Positions 1-8,599 of a stretch of DNA of 64,000 nucleotides are shown piece after piece. How positions within the stretch are numbered: position 1 is the stretch's first letter; each line of letters starts with the position of its first letter. Below the pieces are notes generated by a model that saw only the letters and a program-made list of their open reading frames with translations, ran no database searches and had not been told where the DNA came from. The position numbers were made by a program, and so were the translations under genes. The DNA lies in the NCBI RefSeq assembly GCF_034439435.1, contig NZ_JAPCKJ010000004.1, forward strand, positions 62,001 through 126,000. The letters are read 5' to 3'. The DNA comes from Sarcina sp034439435 (lineage in GTDB: Bacteria > Bacillota > Clostridia > Clostridiales > Clostridiaceae).

Positions 1-3000
1 CTTATTGTTTTAGATTCTTTAGTAGATAATTCTCCATTAGAATATTTAGCAGCTATTTTGAAGTTATAAATAGTATGTCTATTTAATTTTGATATCACAA
101 ACTCTGTAGCATCAGCTGGAAGTTCTTTTATTTTCTTTCCATCTTTATAGATTACATATCCTTCTAACCCTTCAGTTGTTATTGGAGCTGTCCATGTTAA
201 CTTAACATCCTTCTTGTTTATTTCTGGAATATCAAAATTTTGAACAGGATTCACTATTATTTCTCCAGAAGCTTTTTCATTAACTTTAACTTCTTTATTA
301 ACAAGTTCTAATTCATGAGTACTTCCATCACCAATTCCAATCAAGGCAGTTGTTACTCCTAATATCTCTGCTTCTGAAGAAGCCTTTGAAGTTAAATTAA
401 CCTTAACTAATTCTGAGGTTTTTCCTATTTCATTTCCTAAAGAAGCAACTAATATTCTAACCTTACCAGGCTCAATTTCTTTACTATCAACAAATAAATT
501 ATCCCTAGCTGAAGTTACTTCATTTAAAGTAAATATTTCTGGATTATATTCAAATATATATTCTGCTGAATATGCATCCTTATCCTCTGCTAAGTCTTCT
601 ACTCCTAAAGTAACATCGAAGTTAGTTCCTATCTGAACTTCACTCACCACTCCTAAGCTTGAATTACCAACAGTTGTCTTAACCTCTCCAATCTCTATAT
701 TTATTCCTGTATTATCTATACTTCCTAAAGATGAAACTCTATTATAAACTGTTGAAAGTTCCATAGCATCATTACCTTTAACTTTTATTTCATAGGAACC
801 GGTACTTACTTCCTCTGGTATGATTCCTTCAAAGGTAACACTCTTATCTTCTCCATAGTTTTTCATAGTTAAAGGAACATCTACTCCATCTATATCTAAT
901 ATTAATTCTCTACTTCCCATAATACTTACAACTTGATCAAAATTAACCTTAATTCCTATACTGTCACCTACCTTATATTTTAAATCTTCATCTAAGCTTT
1001 CCACAGAAGTAACCTTAGCGGGATTTGCATCCTCATTAGCATTAAATTTTATATAATCTAAATTCATTTCTGTATAAGACATATTGGTTGTTGGAGTCCC
1101 CTCATAGAACAAACCAATATTTCCATTCGGTAATTCTGTTAAACATGAATAAGCGTAATACCCTGGTTTAACAAGTTTTTTATATTTCCACTCTAAATCA
1201 TATTTTGGTTCTCCATTTTCATAAGTTCCATTTTCATTTATCAAACCTATCTTAACAGTTCCATTAACTCTATTAGGATACGTAGCCTCTGGATTAGCAA
1301 ATATTAAGGCATCTTTTCCATCAACCTTCTGACTATAATTCATAACACTTAACTGACAATACGGCTCTTTTAAATTAGTATCCATTTCAACTTCCTCATG
1401 CCAAGTTTCTCCACCATCGAAGCTTGTAGCTATGGCAGTATGAGCACCCCAGTTTCTCATAAATAGTTTTAACTGACCATTTGGCATCTCTACAACCTGA
1501 CTCTCTGTTAACTCATAAGCAGAATTATTTATAGTTTGAGAATCTAGAGGACCTTGTCCATTAATTATTCTTCCATCATTAGGAGACTCTCCTAATTGCC
1601 AAGTAGCTCCATTATCATCACTATAAATTACTGCACTTGATTGTTTTTTATATTGATTCAAATAATAAACTGGGAACACAAGTCTTCCCTTAAGCTCTCC
1701 ATTTTTTATTTGGATACCAGCTCCTGGACCAGTTCCTAAGAAACTCATCCATTCTTCTTTGAATTGGCTTGAAACTAAATTTGGCTCGCTCCAAGTCTGT
1801 CCATCATCATCACTATAAATTAGAGCCAAATATGATGTACCATAAGCTTTCAAAACACATTCTCTAGCAAATGTATTTCCTATTTTTTCTCCATTTTCAT
1901 ATAAATTATTATTAGCATCTACAGTATAATTTGTTGGATTACCATCCTTGTCAACAACAGTTCCTCCTGGTTTCACAAAATATTTATTGTTTGAACTATC
2001 AAAAAGCTGCATACATCTTTCTCCTTGGAAATCCTCAAAACCACTTCCAAATTCAGCTTTGAATGCACCGTATCCATTTGGGAAAGCATCTACCAGTAAA
2101 AATATTCTGCCTGTATCTTCGTCTTGCAATAAACTAGCATCTATGGTTGATGCACTGTCTGGATAATTTATTACAACTTGTCCTTCATCCCACGTTTTTC
2201 CCCCATCTATACTTCTCTTTACTGCCGTGTCTATATTATTAGGTGAATCATGTCCACCTCCAACTCTAGCATCTATACCAGCAATTACAGTTCCCTCAGT
2301 AGTTGTTATCATAGCTGGAATTCTAAAGTTATTTGATTCTAACTCTCCTGGAGCAAAAATATCTACAGGTTTACTTTTATAAACGTTTTCTGGCAAAATA
2401 TCATTCTCCCTTGCTAAAGTTTCTCCTGTTTTATCTAATAGATATTTATCAGATACTGGTGCTGAATATATTTCCATAAAATCTATATCTCCATTAAACT
2501 GATATTCATTTCCACTAGCTCTGTCAGTTTTTCCTATCATACCTTTATTAAGATTTATTGCTGATAAAAATTGAATATTAGCATTTCCTTCTGTTTTAAC
2601 TAAACTTCCATTTAAATATATTTTAGCCCCAACACCTTTTTCAACTTTTAAAGCTAATGTATTTATTCCTTCATTAAATGCAACATCTGCATAAACATGA
2701 GATAAATTAGTTGTTCCATTACCATCTTGTCTTCTTAATTCATATCCCACTCTTCCCTCATTAACATATAATGAAAAATAGTTATTGTCTTTTGAATTAT
2801 CACTTAACCCTATTAGACTCTCTACATTACCGACTGGTTTATTTTTAAATCTTACTAATATTGTTCCTTCTTCTAAACTTTCAAGTTTACTTAAGTCCTC
2901 TGTTATGTCAACCACACTATTATTGTCTGCTATACTTTTATTCCCATAGTTAACTATAGAATCAACCTCTTCTCCACTTTCATAAACATTAACTTCTGAT

Positions 3001-3518
3001 ATTGAAGCAAAACCTCCTACCCCTTGAAGAGCAGTAATTTTTATTTTTTCAGCCTGAACTAGTGAACTTAAATTAACAATCTTAGTTGAATTATTTTGTT
3101 CCCAATTTCCTTCTGAAATTAATGTTTCAACACCATTATTAATAGCATAAATTTCATACTTTGTTATTATTCCATTCTCTCCACTAACTCTTGGAGATAC
3201 AGATATGCTAGTTATATTTCTAGACTTTCCTAAGTCAATATTTAAACTCTGAGGCAACTTGTCACTTTCATTCCATTTTGTGTGCCACATAGTATTTAAA
3301 TTCCCATCAATAGCACTTGAAGCTGGATCTTGTCCTTCTTGTGACATAGCAGTAGCAGTCATTTCACTTTGTGGAACTGCTTGTTCAATAATTGCCTTCT
3401 TCTCTTCTAATTTAGTACCTTCCGAATAATCTAAAGGATTAGCCTTAACCATAACTCCAATACTATTTGAAATAAATAAGCCAACTACTAAAGATGCTAT
3501 TATCTTTTTACTTTTCAA
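1..3518 (-). CDS. nanJ: exo-alpha-sialidase NanJ (3' end just beyond window)
   Basis: Secreted GH33 sialidase that releases sialic acid from host glycans. The TTG start at 3518 follows an AGGAGAGGG ribosome site, and 1172 codons are open to the window edge. A signal peptide (about 1-26) is followed by an F5/8C galactose-binding-like domain (CBM32, about 50-180), a laminin-G-like sialic acid-binding domain (CBM40, about 190-350) and the catalytic propeller (about 365-820). The propeller has the FRIP arginine at R399, four Asp boxes ending at W443, W576, W640 and W706, and the GYYAYSCLTEL tyrosine block near 787-790. Beyond it come a beta-domain (about 830-930), a cohesin-like domain (about 930-1075) and an FN3 domain (about 1090-1172). 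This order matches C. perfringens NanJ (about 1170 aa from memory), so probably only a codon or so is missing. NanI lacks the N-terminal CBM32, which is why NanJ is preferred. Confidence 0.93.
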   Translation of the reverse strand, partial: MKSKKIIASLVVGLFISNSIGVMVKANPLDYSEGTKLEEKKAIIEQAVPQSEMTATAMSQEGQDPASSAIDGNLNTMWHTKWNESDKLPQSLNIDLGKSRNITSISVSPRVSGENGIITKYEIYAINNGVETLISEGNWEQNNSTKIVNLSSLVQAEKIKITALQGVGGFASISEVNVYESGEEVDSIVNYGNKSIADNNSVVDITEDLSKLESLEEGTILVRFKNKPVGNVESLIGLSDNSKDNNYFSLYVNEGRVGYELRRQDGNGTTNLSHVYADVAFNEGINTLALKVEKGVGAKIYLNGSLVKTEGNANIQFLSAINLNKGMIGKTDRASGNEYQFNGDIDFMEIYSAPVSDKYLLDKTGETLARENDILPENVYKSKPVDIFAPGELESNNFRIPAMITTTEGTVIAGIDARVGGGHDSPNNIDTAVKRSIDGGKTWDEGQVVINYPDSASTIDASLLQDEDTGRIFLLVDAFPNGYGAFKAEFGSGFEDFQGERCMQLFDSSNNKYFVKPGGTVVDKDGNPTNYTVDANNNLYENGEKIGNTFARECVLKAYGTSYLALIYSDDDGQTWSEPNLVSSQFKEEWMSFLGTGPGAGIQIKNGELKGRLVFPVYYLNQYKKQSSAVIYSDDNGATWQLGESPNDGRIINGQGPLDSQTINNSAYELTESQVVEMPNGQLKLFMRNWGAHTAIATSFDGGETWHEEVEMDTNLKEPYCQLSVMNYSQKVDGKDALIFANPEATYPNRVNGTVKIGLINENGTYENGEPKYDLEWKYKKLVKPGYYAYSCLTELPNGNIGLFYEGTPTTNMSYTEMNLDYIKFNANEDANPAKVTSVESLDEDLKYKVGDSIGIKVNFDQVVSIMGSRELILDIDGVDVPLTMKNYGEDKSVTFEGIIPEEVSTGSYEIKVKGNDAMELSTVYNRVSSLGSIDNTGINIEIGEVKTTVGNSSLGVVSEVQIGTNFDVTLGVEDLAEDKDAYSAEYIFEYNPEIFTLNEVTSARDNLFVDSKEIEPGKVRILVASLGNEIGKTSELVKVNLTSKASSEAEILGVTTALIGIGDGSTHELELVNKEVKVNEKASGEIIVNPVQNFDIPEINKKDVKLTWTAPITTEGLEGYVIYKDGKKIKELPADATEFVISKLNRHTIYNFKIAAKYSNGELSTKESKTI

Positions 3519-3751
3519 TACTAAACACCCTCTCCTATATAATAATTATTATGTGATTATATATATTATTGTTTCATGTTGCTATTTAATGATAATCTTC
3601 AAAAAAATTTTCTGTTAATATTTTTAATAGCTTTTCCTCAAATTACCTGAAATTTATATATTTATTCATGATAATTTTCTTTTAAAATAAGTTATAATTA
3701 AACTAAAATAAGGATATTAAATACTAATGAAAAAATTAGGAGGAATGATTA

Positions 3752-4015
3752 TTGAAGGAACTTTTAATAGCATATTTAGTTGTTATAAATTTAGTTGCAA
3801 TAGTACTAATGTATATAGATAAACAAAAGGCTAAAAAACATCAATGGAGAATTAGTGAGGATACACTAATAGGTGTGGCAATATTAGGAGGAGGCATTGG
3901 AGCCTTATGGGGAATGCATGTTTTTCGTCATAAAACAAAGCATGCAAAGTTTACTATAGGAATACCTTTAATCCTCGCTGCCCAAGCTCTTTTAGTTCTT
4001 TACATTATCAGATAA
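3752..4015 (+). CDS. DUF1294 family small membrane protein
   Basis: An 87-residue protein with about three hydrophobic segments. It shows the DUF1294 pattern: DKQKAKKHQWRISE after the first segment, then LGGGIGALWGM and FRHKTKHAKF. The start is TTG at 3752, set by an AGGAGG at 3738-3743 with 8 bp spacing; a nearby ATG at 3745 is out of frame. It is divergent from the sialidase gene and followed by a strong terminator, so it is probably monocistronic. A TATAAT hexamer lies at 3693-3698, but no convincing -35 is seen. The molecular function of the family is not known to me. Confidence 0.88.
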   Translation: MKELLIAYLVVINLVAIVLMYIDKQKAKKHQWRISEDTLIGVAILGGGIGALWGMHVFRHKTKHAKFTIGIPLILAAQALLVLYIIR

Positions 4016-4021
4016 ATCAAA

Positions 4022-4069
4022 AGAGGGTTATATAGGATTGTCTATTTATAGAATCCTATATAACCCTCT
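4022..4069 (+). terminator. strong intrinsic terminator after DUF1294 gene
   Basis: A perfect 18-bp inverted repeat (4022-4039 with 4052-4069, arm beginning AGAGGGTTATATAGG) separated by a 12-base loop, directly downstream of the stop codon. The 3' side is only moderately T-rich. Confidence 0.75.
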
Positions 4070-4094
4070 ATATTTATTATTATTTTATTTATTA

Positions 4095-4255
4095 GCTATG
4101 TTTTAAACTAGTGTTGATTTTTAGATAGAACTATAAGACCATCTTAATGAGCAGTTAGTACTACATTATTCTAGAGTAGATGATAGCAATACTTTGCGAA
4201 ATTAAGCTAGGTCTAAAGAGCTAGCTTAAAGTCAACATTTATCTAAAACAGAGCC
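4095..4255. repeat. dispersed palindromic (MITE-like) element, copy A
   Basis: The left end reads GCTATGTTTTAAAC then GTTGATTTTTAGATAGAAC. The right end, read on the other strand, is GGCTCTGTTTTAGAT then GTTGACTTTAAG. The interior shares CATCTTAATGAGCA and AATACTTTGCGAAATTAAG with copies at 17526, 19673 (first motif) and 38500. No ORF is present. The right end abuts speB, and its last base is also the last base of the speB stop codon. Confidence 0.75.
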
Positions 4256-5106
4256 TATTTATTATTTGCTACTAATAGCATTTCTCTTAAAACTTTACAC
4301 GCAACAGCAGTTGATGCTCCTGTTTGATCATATTGAGGTGATAATTCATTAATATCAAATCCTACAATATTTAATCCCTTAAATTTTAATATTGAATTTA
4401 AAAGTTCAGTAAACTGTACTCCACCTGGTTCTGGTGTACCTGTTCCTGGGAATACTGATGGATCTAGAACATCTAAGTCTATTGTTACATAAACAGGTTT
4501 ATCTTTAACCTGTTCTAAAGCATACTCTAAGTTATTACAATTAAACTTATTTGTGTAAACATGCTCTTTTCCCCATAAGAACTCTTCTCTTTCACCTGAA
4601 CGTATTCCAAATTGGAATATTTTATTATCCCCTACTAAGTCCCAAACTCTATGCATAACTGTAGCATGAGATAATTTTTGACCTAAGTAATGATCTCTTA
4701 AATCTGCATGAGCATCAAAGTGAATAACATGGACATCAGGATATTTTTTAAATACTCCTCTAAAGGATCCTAATGTTACTAAGTGTTCTCCACCTATCAT
4801 AGCTGGTATTTTTCCATCTTCAACAACCTTTGTTGAAAACTCTTCTATTTGAGCTAATGCCCCTTCTGAATTTCCAAAAGGAAGCTCCAACTCTCCACCA
4901 TCAAAAATATTAAAATCATAAAGATCTAAATCTTGATATGGACTATAGCTTTCTAATCCCCAAGACTCTCCTCTCATTACCTGACTAGCAAATCTAGTAC
5001 CTGGTCTAAAAGAAGTTGTTGAGTCAAAAGGTGCTCCAAAAACAACTATGCTTGATTCATTATAATCTGACTCACATCCTATGAATGTACTTATATTCTT
5101 ATTCAT
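4255..5106 (-). CDS. speB: agmatinase
   Basis: Ureohydrolase converting agmatine to putrescine and urea. The manganese-binding arginase motifs are visible: GGEHLVTLG, HFDAHADLRDH and TIDLDVLDP, followed by TGTPEPGG. The protein is 283 aa, normal for SpeB. The ATG at 5106 is chosen over an upstream TTG; it overlaps the 3' end of speE by 8 nt, suggesting translational coupling. It is the last gene of the speD-speA-speE-speB operon. The stop codon (TAG) directly abuts a MITE-like repeat, so the native terminator is not evident. Confidence 0.92.
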   Translation of the reverse strand: MNKNISTFIGCESDYNESSIVVFGAPFDSTTSFRPGTRFASQVMRGESWGLESYSPYQDLDLYDFNIFDGGELELPFGNSEGALAQIEEFSTKVVEDGKIPAMIGGEHLVTLGSFRGVFKKYPDVHVIHFDAHADLRDHYLGQKLSHATVMHRVWDLVGDNKIFQFGIRSGEREEFLWGKEHVYTNKFNCNNLEYALEQVKDKPVYVTIDLDVLDPSVFPGTGTPEPGGVQFTELLNSILKFKGLNIVGFDINELSPQYDQTGASTAVACKVLREMLLVANNK

Positions 5107-5953
5107 TATCAACGCTCTCTAACATTTCCTTAACATAGTTAGGTAATGCAAAACATCCTTTGTGTAAGTCCGTATTATAATACTTAGTTTTTAGTCCTAA
5201 ATCATTCCATTTTTCTATGTCAGCAGTTAATGGATCATATTTCTTTGAAGCAAAGCCAAATAGCCAATGTCCTGATGGATAAGTTGGAATATGAGCTTGG
5301 TAAACTCTACAAACAGGGAAACATTCCTTTATTCTCTTATGAGCTCTCTTCATTCCTCTTGCATAAGCTTCATAATATGGACTTTCATGTTGATTTACAA
5401 GTATTCCATCTTCTTTTAATGCTTTAAAGCAATTTCCATAAAATTCTCTTGTAAATAGTCCTTCTCCTGGTCCGAATGGGTCTGTTGAGTCAACTATTAT
5501 TAAGTCATATTTATCTTCTACTGAACGTACGAATTTTAATCCGTCTTCAAAGTATAAACTTACTCTAGGATCATCTAACTTACTAGCTGTTTGTGGTAAA
5601 TATTCTCTACAAATATCAACTACTAGCTTATCTATTTCAACCATATCTATTTTTTCTATAGTTTCATATCTTGTAAGCTCTCTTACAGTTCCACCATCTC
5701 CAGCTCCTATAACTAATACATTCTTAATATTAGGATTTGTAGCCATTGGAATATGAACTATCATATCATGGTATATAAATTCATCCTTTTCTGTTACCAT
5801 CATAAGTCCATCTAATGTAAAGAAAGTTCCAAATTCTTGAGATTTAAAAACATCTATTCTTTGGAAATCACTCTTTCCACTATAAACTTGTTCATCTACC
5901 TTTATTGAGAAACGCACCTTATCTGTATGCTCTTCTGTGTACCATAATTCCAT
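5099..5953 (-). CDS. speE: spermidine synthase (polyamine aminopropyltransferase)
   Basis: Transfers the aminopropyl group of decarboxylated S-adenosylmethionine to putrescine. It has the family N-terminus MELWYTEEHTDKVRFSIK, the binding loop VIGAGDGGTVRELTRY and the DSTDPFGPGEGLF active-site segment with its catalytic aspartate. The length is 284 aa. The ATG at 5953 is used because AGGAGG lies 10 bp upstream; a TTG seven codons earlier lies before this site. It sits between the arginine decarboxylase and agmatinase genes, which provide putrescine, while speD provides the aminopropyl donor. Confidence 0.94.
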   Translation of the reverse strand: MELWYTEEHTDKVRFSIKVDEQVYSGKSDFQRIDVFKSQEFGTFFTLDGLMMVTEKDEFIYHDMIVHIPMATNPNIKNVLVIGAGDGGTVRELTRYETIEKIDMVEIDKLVVDICREYLPQTASKLDDPRVSLYFEDGLKFVRSVEDKYDLIIVDSTDPFGPGEGLFTREFYGNCFKALKEDGILVNQHESPYYEAYARGMKRAHKRIKECFPVCRVYQAHIPTYPSGHWLFGFASKKYDPLTADIEKWNDLGLKTKYYNTDLHKGCFALPNYVKEMLESVDNE

Positions 5954-5967
5954 AATTAAAAATCCTC

Positions 5968-7422
5968 CTAACAATCTAAAACATTTATATATTCAATTTC
6001 CATATCCTCTGGGCCTGTTACTAAACTTCCCTTTTTCTTAGAATATTCAATATAATCTATAGTCTCTTTAGTTATAAGCTCACCTGGAGCAAGTATTGGA
6101 ATTCCAGGTGGATAACACATTACAAATTCTCCAGAAATTAAACCTTCACTTTCTTTTAGAAGTACTTTCTTTTTATCAGCATAAAAAGCTTCCTTCGGTT
6201 TAACTTTAACTATAGGATCTATATATTCATAATCAAATATATCTTTTTTATCTTTTTCATGAATTCTCTTAATCTCACTTAAAGCTGAAACTAATCTTTC
6301 AATGTTATATCTAGTATCACCAACTGATATTATTGCAAGAATATTTGCCACATCTCCAAGTTCAATTTGAATTCCATAGTCGTCTCTTAATATGTCATAA
6401 ACTTCAATTCCAGCTAACCCTGTATCTAGAGTGTTTATTGTTAACTTTGTTACATCAAAATCGTAAATGTCATCACCATTATTAATTTCTTTTGAAAAAG
6501 CATAATAACCACCGATTTTATTTACTTCTTCTCTTGCATACTCTGCAATGTTAACTACCTCTTCAAATATATCTTCTCCATTTAAAGCTAGATTTCTTCT
6601 GGCAATATCTAGAGAGGATAGTAATAAATAAGATCCACTAGTTGTTTGTGTTAAGTTTATTATTGTTCTAACATAATCAGGCTTAATTCTATTACACTTC
6701 ATAAGAAGCATTGAACTTTGAGTTAAAGAACCACCTGTTTTATGTATGCTAACTGCTGCCATATCAGCTCCTGCTTCCATTGCTGAAACTGGAAGTCTTT
6801 TATCAAAATAAAAGTGAGTTCCATGAGCTTCATCAACTAATACATACATATTGTTTTCATGAGCTAACTTAACTATTTCTCTTAAATTTGAACAAATTCC
6901 ATAGTATGTTGGATTGTTAACAAATATAGCTTTTGCATCTGGATTTTCTTTTATGGCATTTTTTATATCCTCTATTGCCATTCCTAAAGATATTCCAAGT
7001 CTACTGTGAATACCAGGGTTTATATATACAGGAGTTACTCCTGTTATTATTAAAGAATTTATAGCTGAACGATGAACGTTTCTAGGCATTATAATTTTAT
7101 CTCCATCCTTACAAACACTCATAATCATAGCTTGCACTGCTGACGTAGTACCATTAACCATGAAAAATGCCTTATCTGCTCCAAAAGCCTCTGCTGCTAA
7201 TTCCTCAGCATCTTTTATTACAGAAGTTGGATGGCAAAGATTATCTAAAGGCTTCATTGAATTTACATCAACTGAAACACAATCCTCTCCTAAAAACTCT
7301 CTTAGTTCTGCATTTCCTCTTCCCTGCTTATGACCTGGTACATCAAAAGGAACAATCCTTTGTCCCTTATACCATTTTAATGCTTCATAAATAGGAGCAT
7401 TTTCTTGAGAAAGTCTTTTCAC
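5968..7422 (-). CDS. speA: arginine/ornithine/lysine decarboxylase, aspartate aminotransferase fold (likely arginine decarboxylase)
   Basis: PLP-dependent decarboxylase of the Orn/Lys/Arg family, 484 aa, the shorter Gram-positive (Bacillus SpeA/YaaO-like) form. It shows FDVPGHKQGRGN near the N-terminus, the substrate/cofactor region VNGTTSAVQAMIM, VDEAHGTH, and the PLP lysine K228 in SIHKTGGSLTQSS. The C-terminal domain has CYPPGIPILAPGE. Substrate cannot be read from sequence alone, but agmatinase downstream argues for arginine to agmatine. It lies 17 bp after speD and 14 bp before speE. Confidence 0.9.
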   Translation of the reverse strand: MKRLSQENAPIYEALKWYKGQRIVPFDVPGHKQGRGNAELREFLGEDCVSVDVNSMKPLDNLCHPTSVIKDAEELAAEAFGADKAFFMVNGTTSAVQAMIMSVCKDGDKIIMPRNVHRSAINSLIITGVTPVYINPGIHSRLGISLGMAIEDIKNAIKENPDAKAIFVNNPTYYGICSNLREIVKLAHENNMYVLVDEAHGTHFYFDKRLPVSAMEAGADMAAVSIHKTGGSLTQSSMLLMKCNRIKPDYVRTIINLTQTTSGSYLLLSSLDIARRNLALNGEDIFEEVVNIAEYAREEVNKIGGYYAFSKEINNGDDIYDFDVTKLTINTLDTGLAGIEVYDILRDDYGIQIELGDVANILAIISVGDTRYNIERLVSALSEIKRIHEKDKKDIFDYEYIDPIVKVKPKEAFYADKKKVLLKESEGLISGEFVMCYPPGIPILAPGELITKETIDYIEYSKKKGSLVTGPEDMEIEYINVLDC

Positions 7423-7439
7423 AGAAATCCCTCCTTTTC

Positions 7440-8255
7440 CTAATAAATATTTACACCACCGTATATTTCAATCATCTCTTTTGATATTCTATCTCTTATT
7501 TCTCTTCTCTCATTTGGAGATAATTCATATGGATCAGAATTAAATAAATAGTTATTTAAAACAATATCCTTAAGCATCATTTTTGTATGGAATATGTTTG
7601 ATTGATAAACATTCACATCCATAGCATCATATCTTTTTAATGTCTCTCCATCTATATAGTCTTGAATAGATTTTATGTCATGGTCTATGTAGCACTTTCT
7701 TCCATCTACATCTCTAGTAAATCCTCTTACTCTGTAATCAATAGTTATTACATCTGAATCAAAGCTTCCAATTAAATAATCTAAAGCATTTAATGGAGAT
7801 ATCTTTCCACATGTAGATACATCTATATCAACTCTAAAAGATATTATGTCATTATTTGGATGAAACTCTGGATAAGTGTGCACTGTAAGATGACTCTTAT
7901 CTAAATGTCCAACAACACTATCTCTAAGCTCTAGAGAAGAAAGCTCTAATCTATTGCATGATGGATCAATTAGTGCTACTGGTAATGCCTCTTCTGTTAT
8001 AAGAACATTTACGCTAGCTCCCTGTGGTTCATAATCTTGTTTTGAAATATTTAAAACATGAGCTCCTATCATATCTGTAACATCACAAAGAATCTTTGTA
8101 AGACGTTCAGAATTATATTGCTCATCTATATATTTTATATAGTCTTCTTTTTCTCTTTCTGTCTTTGCATAACAAATATCATAAATATTAAAACTTAATG
8201 TCTTAGTAAGATTATTAAAACCGTAAAGGCATATTTTTTCTTTCAACCCTAACAT
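7440..8255 (-). CDS. speD: S-adenosylmethionine decarboxylase proenzyme
   Basis: Pyruvoyl enzyme making decarboxylated SAM for spermidine synthesis. It is of the long, E. coli-like SpeD class (271 aa). The self-cleavage site is visible in DKSHLTVHTYPE, at K120-S121, and the processed serine would become the pyruvoyl group. DVSTCGKISPLNALDYLIGSFDSD contains the conserved cysteine region. ATG 8255 is preferred over the adjacent TTG at 8258. It is the first gene of the polyamine operon, preceded by a 280-base leader without a gene. Confidence 0.93.
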   Translation of the reverse strand: MLGLKEKICLYGFNNLTKTLSFNIYDICYAKTEREKEDYIKYIDEQYNSERLTKILCDVTDMIGAHVLNISKQDYEPQGASVNVLITEEALPVALIDPSCNRLELSSLELRDSVVGHLDKSHLTVHTYPEFHPNNDIISFRVDIDVSTCGKISPLNALDYLIGSFDSDVITIDYRVRGFTRDVDGRKCYIDHDIKSIQDYIDGETLKRYDAMDVNVYQSNIFHTKMMLKDIVLNNYLFNSDPYELSPNERREIRDRISKEMIEIYGGVNIY

Positions 8256-8258
8256 CAA

Positions 8259-8530
8259 CCCTTTCTTTAAACAACTTATTTACTGTATAAATATAAATTT
8301 AAAATTCATTTAAATTTATTAAATGTAATTTTTGAATTTATTATATATCACAGATTTAAATTTTACTATAGGGAAAACCGACCATCCTTGGCATTTAGTC
8401 AGTTAAATAGTATTGCGTTAATATTTCGGTAACAAAAACTAAGTAAAATACTTAGTATTACTAAACTTAAACTTTAATAAAGTAAACTGAAGAAGTGTTT
8501 AAAAATGCACTCTTAAAGTAAATTTAATTA
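8259..8530 (-). promoter_or_regulatory. speD leader/promoter region, no gene
   Basis: About 270 bases of mostly AT-rich DNA upstream of speD. A less AT-rich patch at 8371-8433 contains ACCGA (8430-8426 on the RNA) that can pair with TCGGT (8381-8377). It encloses an internal palindrome around CCAAGGATGG. No recognised SAM, T-box or purine riboswitch motif is seen. It may be a structured leader, but this is only a suggestion. Confidence 0.3.
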
Positions 8531-8580
8531 AAAATAAAAAAACTCCAAAAAAACTCATTTGTAAAGTTTTTTTGGAGTTT
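8531..8580 (-). terminator. intrinsic terminator of the sirohaem reductase gene
   Basis: A 16-bp perfect inverted repeat (8540-8555 with 8565-8580, arm AAACTCCAAAAAAACT) with a 9-base loop. On the minus strand it is followed by a T tract from 8540 downward. It lies 20 bp after the stop codon. Confidence 0.85.
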
Positions 8581-8599
8581 GTGAACTTTTTGTTAATAA

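Noticed and set aside
8259..8530. SAM or T-box riboswitch before speD
   Set aside because: No S-box core, T-box sequence or attenuator terminator is seen; only a weak possible structure is reported.
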